A program made the position numbers and the translations under genes. Under the pieces are notes generated by a model. The model did not search any database and had not been told where the DNA came from. It saw only the letters and a list, made by a program, of their open reading frames with translations. This document shows, piece after piece, positions 53,542-62,887 of a DNA stretch of 64,000 bases (positions are counted from its first letter, which is position 1; every line of letters begins with the position of its first letter). Source of the DNA: Luteibacter rhizovicinus DSM 16549 (GTDB lineage Bacteria; Pseudomonadota; Gammaproteobacteria; Xanthomonadales; Rhodanobacteraceae); contig NZ_CP017480.1 of NCBI RefSeq assembly GCF_001887595.1, positions 1 to 64,000 on the forward strand. The letters are read 5' to 3'.

Positions 53542-54470
53542 TGGGCCTGAAGGACTTCTCTCTCGCAAAAGACGGAACATCGCCCCACGCACTGATCTCA
53601 CCTACCCCCGCAACCCTTACGCCCGTAAGCGATACTCGCCCGCACAAGCTCGTCGTCGAGCCGCTGGCCATCAGCCGCATCCCGGGCGCCATGCGCAACA
53701 TGGGGTGGAACGTATCTGCGGCACTGATGGAGCGCTGGTTCTCGTCCCCGCCAAAGGAAATGCAAGAAGACGAGAAGAAAGACGCAAGCCTAGTCGATCC
53801 TAGGCACATTGACGAAACGATTGTCACCATGGCATGGGCTCTTCAGTTCGATCGTTGCGCCAGCAGACTAACGGAACTCAAAGACCGATGGGACGTAGAA
53901 CCTGCCGTGGACGAGCTTTTAGCAAGCTTGCGCGGGCAGAAATGGAATGGACAAGCCGAGCTTCGCATCGGCGAAAAGACGATGAAAGCGAGCGCGCTAG
54001 ACGCCACCTGCGACATCAATTCTATAAAGGTGGGTCACGTAAAGGATACGCTGGACGATTTCTATGGAGCACTGGGCGTAGCAACCCTGAAGATGGGGGT
54101 AATCGGCCGTGCCTTCGTCAATTCCTCGACTGGCCGACGGGTCTTTCAGGTTCAAAGCTGCGGCTTTTACCTAAAAGACCACTACGACTTCAACGGGACA
54201 CAGTACTTGGGCTTATGGACCCATTACGAAGTGCTCGGAAAAGTCGCGACCGTGGTGGATACAGCACTCTCAGGCGTTTCTTCCCCCGGCATGGTGTATC
54301 ACTGGCGCGGCGGTGGTGTAGGACACGTATTCAACCATCATTTCCGGGCGTATAGAGACATCCACAAAAAAGGTGGTGACTTCCTGATCTATTCGGACGT
54401 CCTGTGGCACGACCTATCAGACGCCTACGTCGATCTTGAGGGTGCTTTCGAGCGAGAAAACTTGGCGTGA
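53541..54470 (+). CDS. DUF6402-like protein, candidate T6SS cargo
   Basis: A 309-residue protein without signal peptide or membrane segment. The central pattern (AALMERWFSSP; HIDETIVTMAWALQF; DTLDDFYGALGVATLKMGVIG; GFYLKDHYDFNG; YLGLWTH) matches my memory of the DUF6402 family, usually found next to PAAR or VgrG genes. No catalytic motif recognised, though His-rich C-terminal segments (GHVFNHHFRAYRDIH) are notable. Overlaps PAAR by 1 bp and the next gene by 4 bp, so all three are translationally coupled. Role as effector is inference. Confidence 0.7.
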   Translation: MGLKDFSLAKDGTSPHALISPTPATLTPVSDTRPHKLVVEPLAISRIPGAMRNMGWNVSAALMERWFSSPPKEMQEDEKKDASLVDPRHIDETIVTMAWALQFDRCASRLTELKDRWDVEPAVDELLASLRGQKWNGQAELRIGEKTMKASALDATCDINSIKVGHVKDTLDDFYGALGVATLKMGVIGRAFVNSSTGRRVFQVQSCGFYLKDHYDFNGTQYLGLWTHYEVLGKVATVVDTALSGVSSPGMVYHWRGGGVGHVFNHHFRAYRDIHKKGGDFLIYSDVLWHDLSDAYVDLEGAFERENLA

Positions 54471-54934
54471 CGCGCACTTCGTGCATCATTCTTCTAAGCC
54501 TAACGGGCATCTACTCAGCGCCGCTTGTGGTCGTCTATTCGCCGCTATGGAGCGAGCGGCGGGATGCGACACTTTTGTTGACCGAAATCAGTCCCGAGGG
54601 ATGCTTTCGCATGGATACATTAAGGCCGTACTGGATCATGCCTTCGATATTTCATCCGTTCACTCACGACGATATGACCTATTACTTCACCCCATGGCGG
54701 CCAGCGTTCCATCGGATTTTCGACAATCAGTCCGGTGAGCTTATAGGCGAAACCGAGATATATGACCTGGATCTTTCCGGCGGGAGAACCTCGTGGGACG
54801 GTGGATATCCGGATCGCCCCAGGTTCGTTTATGCAGGTCCGTTTCGCGTCGGCCTGAAAGGCCGATGCTCCTCCACAGAGCAACGCGAAATAGTACGCCG
54901 AGCCATGGATCGTCCCAAGCCATCTCGCTCCTGA
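54467..54934 (+). CDS. small exported/anchored protein, candidate immunity protein
   Basis: A 155-residue protein starting at GTG within GTGA of the preceding gene's stop. An N-terminal hydrophobic segment (SCIILLSLTGIYSAPLVVVY) is either a signal peptide or an anchor; the rest is predicted periplasmic, beta-rich and Trp/Tyr-rich. Its position last in the PAAR cassette and its localisation fit an immunity protein against a periplasm-acting cargo. No homologue recognised. Confidence 0.6.
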   Translation: MTRTSCIILLSLTGIYSAPLVVVYSPLWSERRDATLLLTEISPEGCFRMDTLRPYWIMPSIFHPFTHDDMTYYFTPWRPAFHRIFDNQSGELIGETEIYDLDLSGGRTSWDGGYPDRPRFVYAGPFRVGLKGRCSSTEQREIVRRAMDRPKPSRS

Positions 54935-54993
54935 GCGTCTACGAAACGCCCATACGCGATGGCCATGACGAAGCCGAGCCCGCCCGGCGCACA

Positions 54994-55024
54994 ACAAAAA
55001 AAGCCCCGCATTCCTGCGGGGCTT
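54994..55024 (-). terminator. terminator of icd
   Basis: On the minus strand AAGCCCCGCA-GGAA-TGCGGGGCTT is followed by a T-run (T7 including the stem end). It lies 23 bp past the icd stop and also faces the accessory cassette's end. Confidence 0.93.
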
Positions 55025-55047
55025 CTCTTTACCACATAGCAAACAAC

Positions 55048-56070
55048 TTACGCCGTAGCGCGGATCCGCTCGACGATCGCGTCGCCGAAGGTGTCCGTGG
55101 TGCCGGTGCCGCCGACGTCCGGCGTGGTGCGGTCGCGGGCTTCCATCACGTCGCGGATGGCAGCGCGCAGGCGCGTGGCCTTGGCGACCATGTCGAGGTG
55201 ATCAAGCATGTCGGCCGCGGCGAGCAGTAGCGCGCACGGGTTGGCCTTCTTCTGGCCGGCGATATCCGGTGCGGAACCGTGGACGGCTTCGAAGATCGCC
55301 GCGTCCTTGCCGATGTTGGCACCCGGGGCGAGGCCCAGGCCGCCGACGAGACCGGCGCAGAGGTCGGAGAGGATGTCACCGAACAGGTTCGTCGTGACGA
55401 TCACGTCGAACTGGTACGGGTTCATCACCAGCTGCATGCAGGCGTTGTCGACGATCATCTCGCCGAACTCGATATCCGGGTAGTCCTTCGCCACTTCACG
55501 CGCCACCGTCAGGAACAGGCCCGACGAGGTCTTCATGATGTTGGCCTTGTGCACGGCCGTGACCTTCTTGCGGCCCTTCTTGCGGGCCATCTCGAAGGCG
55601 TACTTGCAGATGCGCTGCATGCCCGGACGGGTATTGCGGATCATCGAGACGGCAACTTCGTTGTCGCCCTCACCCGTGGTGGTCTGGCCCTCGGCCAGGT
55701 ACGCACCCTCGGTGTTTTCACGCACCGTGATGATGTCGATGTTCTCGTAACGCGCCTTGGTGCCCGGGAAGCTGATCGCCGGACGCACGTTGGAGTAGAG
55801 GTCGAACTTGCGACGCAGGGTCACGTTGATCGAGGTGAAGCCACCGCCGATCGGCGTGGTCAGCGGGCCCTTCAGCGCGACCTTGTGCTCGGCGATCTTG
55901 TCGATCGTGTGCTGCGGCAGGAGATCGCCGTGCTTCTCGAGGGCAACCACGCCCGCGTCGACGTAGTCGTAGGCCAGACCGCAGTCGAGGGCGTCGAGAA
56001 CGCGAATGGTCGCGTCCATGATCTCGGGGCCGATGCCGTCGCCGGGGATCACGGCAATCGTCTTGCTCAT
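55048..56070 (-). CDS. icd: isocitrate dehydrogenase, NAD-type homologue
   Basis: A 340-residue TCA-cycle enzyme. Short IDH/IPMDH family signature: [43 protein letters not shown], and [25 protein letters not shown]. Its length and N-terminus match the NAD-dependent IDH of Xanthomonas rather than the 416-residue NADP enzyme of E. coli. The short enzyme is close to homoisocitrate and isopropylmalate dehydrogenases, so substrate is inferred from the family branch. Confidence 0.88.
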   Translation of the reverse strand: MSKTIAVIPGDGIGPEIMDATIRVLDALDCGLAYDYVDAGVVALEKHGDLLPQHTIDKIAEHKVALKGPLTTPIGGGFTSINVTLRRKFDLYSNVRPAISFPGTKARYENIDIITVRENTEGAYLAEGQTTTGEGDNEVAVSMIRNTRPGMQRICKYAFEMARKKGRKKVTAVHKANIMKTSSGLFLTVAREVAKDYPDIEFGEMIVDNACMQLVMNPYQFDVIVTTNLFGDILSDLCAGLVGGLGLAPGANIGKDAAIFEAVHGSAPDIAGQKKANPCALLLAAADMLDHLDMVAKATRLRAAIRDVMEARDRTTPDVGGTGTTDTFGDAIVERIRATA

Positions 56071-56173
56071 GGGGATAACTCCTGAAGGGAAGCGAAAAAA
56101 TCGCCCAATTATCGGCGATCCTGCCCTCTTCCTTCAAGGTTGCCGCCCCGATCGGGGCGGCACGGGCAGTCGA

Positions 56174-56563
56174 TCAGGCCGCCGGGTGGTCCGCGCAGGC
56201 TTCCGCGTCCGTCGACGCTTCGCCTTCCAGCGAGTCGAGGAAGTCGACCGCACGGCGCAGATGGGGGATCACGATCGAGCCGCCGACCACGAGACCGACG
56301 CTGAAGACCTCGAAGAATTCATCGCGATTGACCCCGGCTTCCTTGCACTGGGCCACGTGGTAGCTGATGCAGTCATCGCAGCGCAGGACCATCGAGGCGA
56401 CCAGGCCGAGCATCTCCTTGGTCTTCACGTCCAGGGCGCCGGCACGGTAGGTCTGGGTATCCAGCGCGAAAAAGCGCCGGACGACCTGATTGTCCTCACC
56501 AAGGATGCGCTCGTTCATGCGCTGGCGGAATGCGGTGAATTCTTCGACGCGCTTGTCGCCCAT
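56174..56563 (-). CDS. carboxymuconolactone decarboxylase/AhpD-like protein
   Basis: A 129-residue AhpD-like protein with the redox-active pattern RCDDCISYH (Cys62, Cys65, His69), typical of AhpD-type thiol peroxidases and disulfide reductants. Its ATG overlaps the grxC stop by one base, so it is likely in an operon with glutaredoxin; this suggests a thiol-redox role rather than aromatic degradation. The family is broad. Confidence 0.87.
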   Translation of the reverse strand: MGDKRVEEFTAFRQRMNERILGEDNQVVRRFFALDTQTYRAGALDVKTKEMLGLVASMVLRCDDCISYHVAQCKEAGVNRDEFFEVFSVGLVVGGSIVIPHLRRAVDFLDSLEGEASTDAEACADHPAA

Positions 56564-56832
56564 CAGTGTGTCGCCTCGAGGATCTCGGCCAGTCGGCCGC
56601 TACGGTCGGCGGCTGCCAGATCGTCGAACCCACCGACATGCGTGCCGTTGATGAAGATCTGCGGCACGGTACGACGGCCACCGCTCTTGGCGAGCATGAG
56701 ATCGCGCTGCGCGGGATCCATATCGATGCGGACCTCGTTCCAGCCCAGCCCCTTGGCCTTGAGCAGGTTCTTGGCGGCGACGCAGTACGGGCAGACCGCT
56801 GTCGAATAGATGGTGATATCGGGGGTAGACAT
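56563..56832 (-). CDS. grxC: glutaredoxin 3
   Basis: An 89-residue dithiol glutaredoxin using glutathione. Active site CPYC at 14-17, TVPQIFING (cis-Pro loop) and GGFDDLAA (glutathione site). The ATG at 56830-56832 gives the usual length. Confidence 0.96.
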   Translation of the reverse strand: MSTPDITIYSTAVCPYCVAAKNLLKAKGLGWNEVRIDMDPAQRDLMLAKSGGRRTVPQIFINGTHVGGFDDLAAADRSGRLAEILEATH

Positions 56833-56991
56833 GGGAGGGGATGCTCCGGAAGCGAATGGCCAAAAGATGGCGTCGCAGGGCGAATTTTGCAAGACGGACG
56901 AACCTCGGCCCGGCCCTGCGGTCAAAGGCGATCGGACTACCACAGCCGTGGAAGTTATCTCTTCGTTTGGTGATGGTATCGTCCCCGACCT

Positions 56992-58608
56992 ATGCGCAAA
57001 CCGTTGCCCCGACTCGCCCTGCTTGCCGCCAGCACCCTCGCCACGTTCGCCGCGGGCGCCCAGGACAACGTGCGCCTGCCCGACCTGGGCAGTTCCGCCG
57101 CAGGCCTGCTCAGCCCGCGCGAGGCCAACGAGTACGGCGCGCAGATGCTCCGCCAGATGCATACGCTCAACCTGACCGTCGACGACGCCCTGGTCGACCA
57201 GTACATCAACGACCTCGGCTACCGGCTGGTCGCGGCCAGTGACCGGCCGAAGGACCATTTCCAGTTCTTCATCGTCAACGACAGCCAGATCAACGCCTTT
57301 GCCGCGCCCGGCGGATATATCGGGGTGAACGCGGGCCTGATCGACATCACCACCAGCGAAAGCGAGCTGGCCGGCGTCATCGCCCACGAAATCGGCCATA
57401 TCACCCAGAACCACCTGTACCGCGCTTTCGAGGATTCCAAGAAGAACGCCCCGCTCATGGCCCTGGTCCTGCTCGGCGCGATCGCCGCCGGTGCGGGCGG
57501 CGGCGCCGGCGATGCCGCGCCGGCGGTACTCATGGGCGGTCAGGGCCTGATCATGCAGCGGCAGATCAATTTCACCCGCAAGGACGAGATCGAGGCCGAT
57601 CGCACCGGCATCCAGACCCTGGCCAATGCCGGCTACGACCCGGAGGCCATGGCCGAGTTCTTCGGCCGCATGCAGGACACCTTGCGCGTCGGCGAGGACG
57701 AAGAGGCGGCGCCGTCCCTGCTGCTGACCCACCCGGTCACCCTGGAGCGCATCAGCGACGCCAAGGCGCGCGCCCGGGTCATCACCGAACGTAACGCCGG
57801 CAAGCCGCGCCAGCCGACACTGGACAAGGCCAGCTGGGAGAAGAGCACCGCGCCCGTCCTTTACGTCAAGGACAACACGCAACTGGCGCCGAATCGCAGC
57901 AAGATCGCGCCCGACAGCGCTGGCGACACCTACGCGCTGATGCGCGAACGGATCCGCGTGCTGTCCGGCGACGCCCGCAAGCTCGCGGATATCTACGCCA
58001 CCAACCTAAAGCGCAAGGATTTCGACACGGCGGCGAACCGTTACGGCTACGCCATCGCCCTGATCCGTAGCGGCCACGGCATGCAGGCGGTGGAACAGAT
58101 CCAGCCGCTCCTGGTCAGCCAGCCGGCCAGCGTCGTGCTGCGCCTGGCCCTCGCCGACGCCTATGTAGAAGCGGGACGGCACGGCGACGCCATGGCGATC
58201 TACAAGACCCTGCACGAGAATTCACCCCGCAACGGCGCTGTCACCTTGGGCTACGCCCGGGCCCTGACCGACACCGGCCGGGCCGACGAGTCCCGTACGG
58301 CGGCGACCCTGCTCAGGCCCATGCTCGACGACAGCGATGACCCGGAAATCTTCCGCACCTTCGCCCGCGCCAGCGAGCGGTCGGGCGATTCGGTGCGCGC
58401 GGCGGAGGCTTATGCCGATAGTGCGTACCTCGCCGGGCGGCCTTTCGACGCGATGGAGCAGCTGCGCCGCCTGCTCAAACGTGACGACCTGGACTACTAC
58501 CAGCGCTCCCGGATCCAGGCCCGGATCAGCGACCTGACCCCGCTCCTGCTGGAGTTGCGCAAGAAGCGCGTGACCACGGATGACAACCCGGACGGGCGTA
58601 GTCAGTAA
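56992..58608 (+). CDS. bepA: BepA/YfgC-type periplasmic M48 metalloprotease with TPR domain
   Basis: A 538-residue periplasmic protease-chaperone for outer-membrane protein and LptD assembly. Signal peptide (cleavage near AGA-QD), zinc motif HEIGH at 132-136 with the third ligand in DEIEADRTG near 205, then C-terminal TPR helices. Length and layout match BepA. It is upstream of phoB by about 100 bp. Confidence 0.93.
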   Translation: MRKPLPRLALLAASTLATFAAGAQDNVRLPDLGSSAAGLLSPREANEYGAQMLRQMHTLNLTVDDALVDQYINDLGYRLVAASDRPKDHFQFFIVNDSQINAFAAPGGYIGVNAGLIDITTSESELAGVIAHEIGHITQNHLYRAFEDSKKNAPLMALVLLGAIAAGAGGGAGDAAPAVLMGGQGLIMQRQINFTRKDEIEADRTGIQTLANAGYDPEAMAEFFGRMQDTLRVGEDEEAAPSLLLTHPVTLERISDAKARARVITERNAGKPRQPTLDKASWEKSTAPVLYVKDNTQLAPNRSKIAPDSAGDTYALMRERIRVLSGDARKLADIYATNLKRKDFDTAANRYGYAIALIRSGHGMQAVEQIQPLLVSQPASVVLRLALADAYVEAGRHGDAMAIYKTLHENSPRNGAVTLGYARALTDTGRADESRTAATLLRPMLDDSDDPEIFRTFARASERSGDSVRAAEAYADSAYLAGRPFDAMEQLRRLLKRDDLDYYQRSRIQARISDLTPLLLELRKKRVTTDDNPDGRSQ

Positions 58609-58644
58609 CCCGGACTCGCAAGATCCGGTGGACTTTCGTGACAA

Positions 58645-58662
58645 TTGTCATTGCCGTGTAAC
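58645..58662 (+). promoter_or_regulatory. candidate Pho box upstream of phoB
   Basis: TTGTCATTGCCGTGTAAC: first 7-mer matches CTGTCAT at 6 of 7, 4-bp spacer, second 7-mer GTGTAAC matches CTGTCAC at 5 of 7. A -10-like CAATAT (58675-58680) follows 12 bp later, close to the normal Pho-box spacing. Confidence 0.5.
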
Positions 58663-58710
58663 ACAGCATGGCTGCAATATGACCGTCACAGCCAACGAGC
58701 GGCCTTACGC

Positions 58711-59400
58711 GTGCATAAACGCATTCTCATCGTGGAAGACGAAGCATCGATTCGCGACATGGTCGCTTTCGCGCTTCGCAAGGCGGGTATGGACGCGGCT
58801 CACGCCGCCGACGCCCGCGCCGCACAGATGGCCATCTCCGAGCGTGTCCCGGACCTGATCCTGCTCGACTGGATGCTCCCGGGCACCAGCGGACTCGAAC
58901 TCGCCCGCCGGCTGCGCCGCGAGGAGCTCTCCCGGGAAATCCCGATCATCATGCTCACCGCCCGCGGCGAGGAGATGGATCGGGTGAACGGCCTGGAAGC
59001 CGGCGTCGACGACTATGTCATCAAGCCCTTCTCCACCCGCGAGCTGATCGCACGGATCAAGGCGGTGCTCCGCCGCAGCCAGGGCGACGACGGCTCCGGC
59101 ATCGTCGAGCTGGGCGGCCTGCGCATCGACGGGCCCGCGCATCGCGTGTTCGCCGGCGAGGATGCCGTGCCCATCGGGCCGACCGAATACCGACTGCTGT
59201 TCTTCTTCATGACCCACCCGGAGCGCGTCTACTCGCGCGCCCAGCTGCTCGACCATGTCTGGGGTGGCAGTGTCTATGTGGAGGAGCGCACGGTAGACGT
59301 GCACATCCGCCGACTGCGCAAGACGCTGGAACCGTGGAAGCTCGACGACATGGTGCAGACCGTTCGCGGCGCGGGATACCGCTTCTCCGCGAATACCTAG
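58711..59400 (+). CDS. phoB: PhoB, phosphate regulon response regulator
   Basis: A 229-residue OmpR/PhoB-family activator. Receiver domain with Asp10, phosphorylated Asp53 (LLDWMLPG), Thr in MLTARGEE, and Lys105 (DYVIKPFS); C-terminal winged helix ([15 protein letters not shown]...[14 protein letters not shown]). The start is GTG at 58711, giving [11 protein letters not shown]; no ATG lies closer. The adjacent phoR, ppk and a candidate Pho box support the phosphate role. Confidence 0.93.
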   Translation: MHKRILIVEDEASIRDMVAFALRKAGMDAAHAADARAAQMAISERVPDLILLDWMLPGTSGLELARRLRREELSREIPIIMLTARGEEMDRVNGLEAGVDDYVIKPFSTRELIARIKAVLRRSQGDDGSGIVELGGLRIDGPAHRVFAGEDAVPIGPTEYRLLFFFMTHPERVYSRAQLLDHVWGGSVYVEERTVDVHIRRLRKTLEPWKLDDMVQTVRGAGYRFSANT

Positions 59401-59434
59401 GCTAGCGCGGGGTAGCCGCGCTATCGTGAGCGCC

Positions 59435-60712
59435 ATGCCACCTCGCATCCTTACCTCCTGGCGACTGCCAGCCGCGTGCGCCGCCCTCCTTGTCGTGGGC
59501 GGCGTCGTTGGCGCGCTCGTCGGTGCGATGTGGGCCGGTGTGACCGTTGTCGCGCTGACGGAAATCGTCGTACTGCTGTCGCTGTTCCGTCACAAGTCGG
59601 GGCCAATGTTGCAATCGTCCGCAACGCCCCGTCCCGAGTATGACCGTCTGATGACTCGCACCCGCCGTATCGCTTCCCGCCTGCGTGATTTGCGCAGCGC
59701 GGCCGGGACCCTTCCCGATGCCGTGGTCCTCCTGGACCACTCGCAGCACGTCCGCTGGTTCAACCATGCGGCGGAAGAGCTGCTCGGCCTCAAGAGGCCG
59801 CGCGATCGCGGCCGCCTCCTCGTCGAGGTATTGCGCAACTCGGAGTTGGCCGAATGGCTTTCCGAAGGCGCCCGCGAACCGCTCAACGATGTCACGGCAC
59901 CGGGTCACCCGAACCGCCATGTCACCGCCACCCTATTACCGTTCGGTAGCCGCCAGCGCCTGCTGCTGGCGCGCGACACCAGTCACCTGACGCGCCTGGA
60001 ACAGATCCGCCGCGATTTCGTCGCCAACGTGTCGCATGAACTGCGCACGCCGCTGACCGTCATCCATGGCTACCTGGAACTGCTCGATCCCGAAGACGTC
60101 CCCGAACTGGCGCCCGTCCTGGACGAAATGCGCGCGCAGTCCAAGCGCATGGGGCAGATCGTCGAAGACCTGCTCACCCTGTCGCGCCTGGAAACCCAGG
60201 ACCATGTCGCCGACGAACATGTGCAGATGGCCCCCTTGCTGGCCAGCCTGCGCAAGGAAGCCGAGGCGCTGAGCCAGGGCCGGCATACCGTATCGCTCGA
60301 CATGGCCACGCCCTTCGACGTCCTCGGCTCGCCCAAGGACCTGCACAGCGCCTTCTCCAACCTGGTCAGCAACGCCGTGCGCTACACGCCGACGGGTGGT
60401 CGCATCGCCATTCGCTGGGCCGAAACCGAAGGCGGCGCGAAGTTCTCCGTGCAGGATTCGGGCTTCGGCATTCCGGCCACGCACATCGCACGGCTGACCG
60501 AACGCTTCTACCGCGTCTCCTCCAGCCGCTCACGCGATTCGGGCGGTACCGGCCTGGGCCTGTCCATCGTCAAGCACGTGCTCAACCTTCACCAGGCCCG
60601 CCTGGTGATCGAGAGCGAGCCGGGCAAGGGCTCGACCTTTGCCTGCGTATTCGGCAGCGACCGCCTGCTCGACGGCGCCCGGCTGCAGGAAGCGGCCGGC
60701 CTGCACCTCTGA
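59435..60712 (+). CDS. phoR: PhoR, phosphate regulon sensor histidine kinase
   Basis: A 425-residue inner-membrane kinase. Two N-terminal membrane segments, a PAS-like domain (LPDAVVLLDHSQHVRWFNHAA), phospho-acceptor His201 in FVANVSHELRTPLT, and the ATPase domain (NLVSNAVRYTP, DSGFGI, SGGTGLGLSIVKHV). GTG at 59426 would add three residues. It lies 34 bp after phoB and partners it. Confidence 0.94.
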   Translation: MPPRILTSWRLPAACAALLVVGGVVGALVGAMWAGVTVVALTEIVVLLSLFRHKSGPMLQSSATPRPEYDRLMTRTRRIASRLRDLRSAAGTLPDAVVLLDHSQHVRWFNHAAEELLGLKRPRDRGRLLVEVLRNSELAEWLSEGAREPLNDVTAPGHPNRHVTATLLPFGSRQRLLLARDTSHLTRLEQIRRDFVANVSHELRTPLTVIHGYLELLDPEDVPELAPVLDEMRAQSKRMGQIVEDLLTLSRLETQDHVADEHVQMAPLLASLRKEAEALSQGRHTVSLDMATPFDVLGSPKDLHSAFSNLVSNAVRYTPTGGRIAIRWAETEGGAKFSVQDSGFGIPATHIARLTERFYRVSSSRSRDSGGTGLGLSIVKHVLNLHQARLVIESEPGKGSTFACVFGSDRLLDGARLQEAAGLHL

Positions 60713-60790
60713 TCCATGGCAGGAACGCGCCGCCGGGTTGCTGCGATGCCGCTTTCCGGCATGATGACCGATAAGCCACCATCGGACGTC

Positions 60791-62887
60791 ATGAAAGGAT
60801 CCGTCAAACGCATGAGCGAGTCTGTCGACCTCGGCGCGCCCGCGCTGTACATGAACCGCGAACTGGCGGCACTGGAATTCAACTTCCGTGTGCTGGCCCA
60901 GGCGCGTGACCCGGATGTGCCCGTCCTCGAGCGGCTGCGTTACCTGACCATCGTCAGCAACAACCTCGATGAGTACTTCGAGGTGCGCGTCGCGGTGCTC
61001 AAGCACAAGCATGCGCTCGGCGCGGCGACACCCGGTGCCGATGGTCTGTCGTCCAGCGAGATCCTTGCGCGCATCCGCCAGCGCACGCTCGAGCTGGTCG
61101 CGGAAATCTACGCGATCTGGCACGACGAGTTGGGGCCGGCTCTGGGCGCAGAAGGCATTCGCTATCTCACGCGCGACCAGTGGACCGACAAGCAGAAGCG
61201 CTGGCTGCTCGGCTACTTCCAGAACGAGATCCAGCCGGTGCTGTCGCCGCTGGGCCTCGATCCCTCGCACCCCTTCCCGCGCATCCTCAACAAGACGCTG
61301 AACCTGGCGGTGGTGCTCAAGGGACGTGACGCGTTCGGGCGCGAAGGCCATATGGCCCTGGTGCGTGCGCCGCGTTCGCTGCCGCGCATCATCAAGTTGC
61401 CGGCGGAAGTCTCCGAAGGCGATGGCGATTTCGTCTTCCTGGCCGAAGTGCTACAGGCCTTCGCGGACGAGATCTTCCCCGGTTTCGACGTCTGTGCCTC
61501 GTACCAGTTCCGCGTGACCCGCAACAGCGAGCTGGTCGTCGAGGAAGCCGAGGTCGAGAACCTCGCGCGCGCGCTCAGCGAAGAGCTCGTCGGGCGCGGT
61601 TATGCGCGACCGGTGCGCCTGGAGGTCGGCGCGGATTGTCCACGCGCGATCACCGACATGCTGATCGCGAATTTCCAACTCGAAGAGGCCGATGTCTATC
61701 GTTGCGATGGCCCGGTCAACATCATCCGCGCCAGCCTCATCTACGACCAGGTCGACCGGCCCGAACTGAAGTTCCCGCGTTTCACGCCACGCCTGTCGCC
61801 GGCGTTCGACAAGGGCGTGAACGAGTTCGACGTCCTCGGCGTGCGCGACGTCTTGCTCCACCATCCCTACGAATCCTTCGCCTCGGTGGTCGAACTGCTG
61901 CGGCGCGCCTCGCAGGATCCCGGTGTGCTGGCCATCAAGCAGACGCTCTACCGCGCCGGCAAGGATTCGCCCCTGGTGGATCTGCTTGTAGAGGCCGCGC
62001 GCAACGGCAAGGACGTCACGGTGGTGATCGAGTTGCGTGCGCGATTCGACGAAGAAGCCAACATCGGCCTGGCCAACCGTCTGCAGGAGGCCGGTGTCCA
62101 GGTGGTCTACGGCGTCGTGGGCTACAAGACGCACGCGAAGATGCTGCTCATCGTGCGTCGCGAGGGCACGGGCCTGCGCCGTTACGTGCACCTGTCCACG
62201 GGCAATTACCACCAGGGCAACAGCCGCGGCTACACCGATATCGGCCTGATGACCTCGCATCCGGAAATCGGCGAGGACATCCACAAGGTCTTCCAGCAGC
62301 TGTCCGGCCTGGGTCCGATGATCCAGCTCAAGCGCCTGCTGCATTCGCCGTTCACGCTCTACAGCGGCGTCATGGCGCGTATCGAGCGCGAGATCGAGCA
62401 TGCGCGCAATGGCCGGCCCGGGCGCATCGTCGCCAAGCTCAACGCGCTCAACGAGGCGCACGTGGTCGAAGCGTTGTACCGCGCCTCGGCGGCCGGCGTG
62501 CAGATCGACCTTATCATCCGTGGCGCGTGCACCTTGCGACCGGGCATTCCGGGCGTGTCGGAAAACATCCGGGTGCGCTCGATCATCGGCCGCTTCCTCG
62601 AACACAGTCGTGTCTACTGGTTCGGCAACGACGGCGAGCCGGAACTGTTCTGCGCGAGCGCCGACTGGATGGAGCGCAACCTCATGCGCCGCATCGAAGT
62701 GGGCGTGCCCATCCTCGATCCCGAACTGGCCAAACGCGTGTACAACGAAACCCTCGACAACTACCTGCGCGACAACACGCAAGCGTGGATGCTCGGTGAC
62801 GACGGACGTTACACCCGTCGCATCCCGGCCACCGGCGAAGCCCCGTACAGCGCGCAGCAGTCGCTGCTGGCCGATTACTGCGCGTGA
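60791..62887 (+). CDS. ppk: Ppk1, polyphosphate kinase
   Basis: A 698-residue enzyme making inorganic polyphosphate from ATP. N-terminal domain (YMNRELAALEFNFRVL; RYLTIVSNNLDEYFEVRV), head domain, and two catalytic C-terminal domains with the phospho-His in VGYKTHAKMLLIV and the ARFDEEANI motif. Start not firm: Met at 60791 or 60812. It follows phoR by 78 bp, so Pho control is likely. Its stop overlaps the next gene as GTGA. Confidence 0.95.
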   Translation: MKGSVKRMSESVDLGAPALYMNRELAALEFNFRVLAQARDPDVPVLERLRYLTIVSNNLDEYFEVRVAVLKHKHALGAATPGADGLSSSEILARIRQRTLELVAEIYAIWHDELGPALGAEGIRYLTRDQWTDKQKRWLLGYFQNEIQPVLSPLGLDPSHPFPRILNKTLNLAVVLKGRDAFGREGHMALVRAPRSLPRIIKLPAEVSEGDGDFVFLAEVLQAFADEIFPGFDVCASYQFRVTRNSELVVEEAEVENLARALSEELVGRGYARPVRLEVGADCPRAITDMLIANFQLEEADVYRCDGPVNIIRASLIYDQVDRPELKFPRFTPRLSPAFDKGVNEFDVLGVRDVLLHHPYESFASVVELLRRASQDPGVLAIKQTLYRAGKDSPLVDLLVEAARNGKDVTVVIELRARFDEEANIGLANRLQEAGVQVVYGVVGYKTHAKMLLIVRREGTGLRRYVHLSTGNYHQGNSRGYTDIGLMTSHPEIGEDIHKVFQQLSGLGPMIQLKRLLHSPFTLYSGVMARIEREIEHARNGRPGRIVAKLNALNEAHVVEALYRASAAGVQIDLIIRGACTLRPGIPGVSENIRVRSIIGRFLEHSRVYWFGNDGEPELFCASADWMERNLMRRIEVGVPILDPELAKRVYNETLDNYLRDNTQAWMLGDDGRYTRRIPATGEAPYSAQQSLLADYCA

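Noticed and set aside
52987..54934. Complete type VI secretion locus
   Set aside because: No tss, hcp, vgrG or clpV gene is visible in the window; only an orphan cassette is supported.
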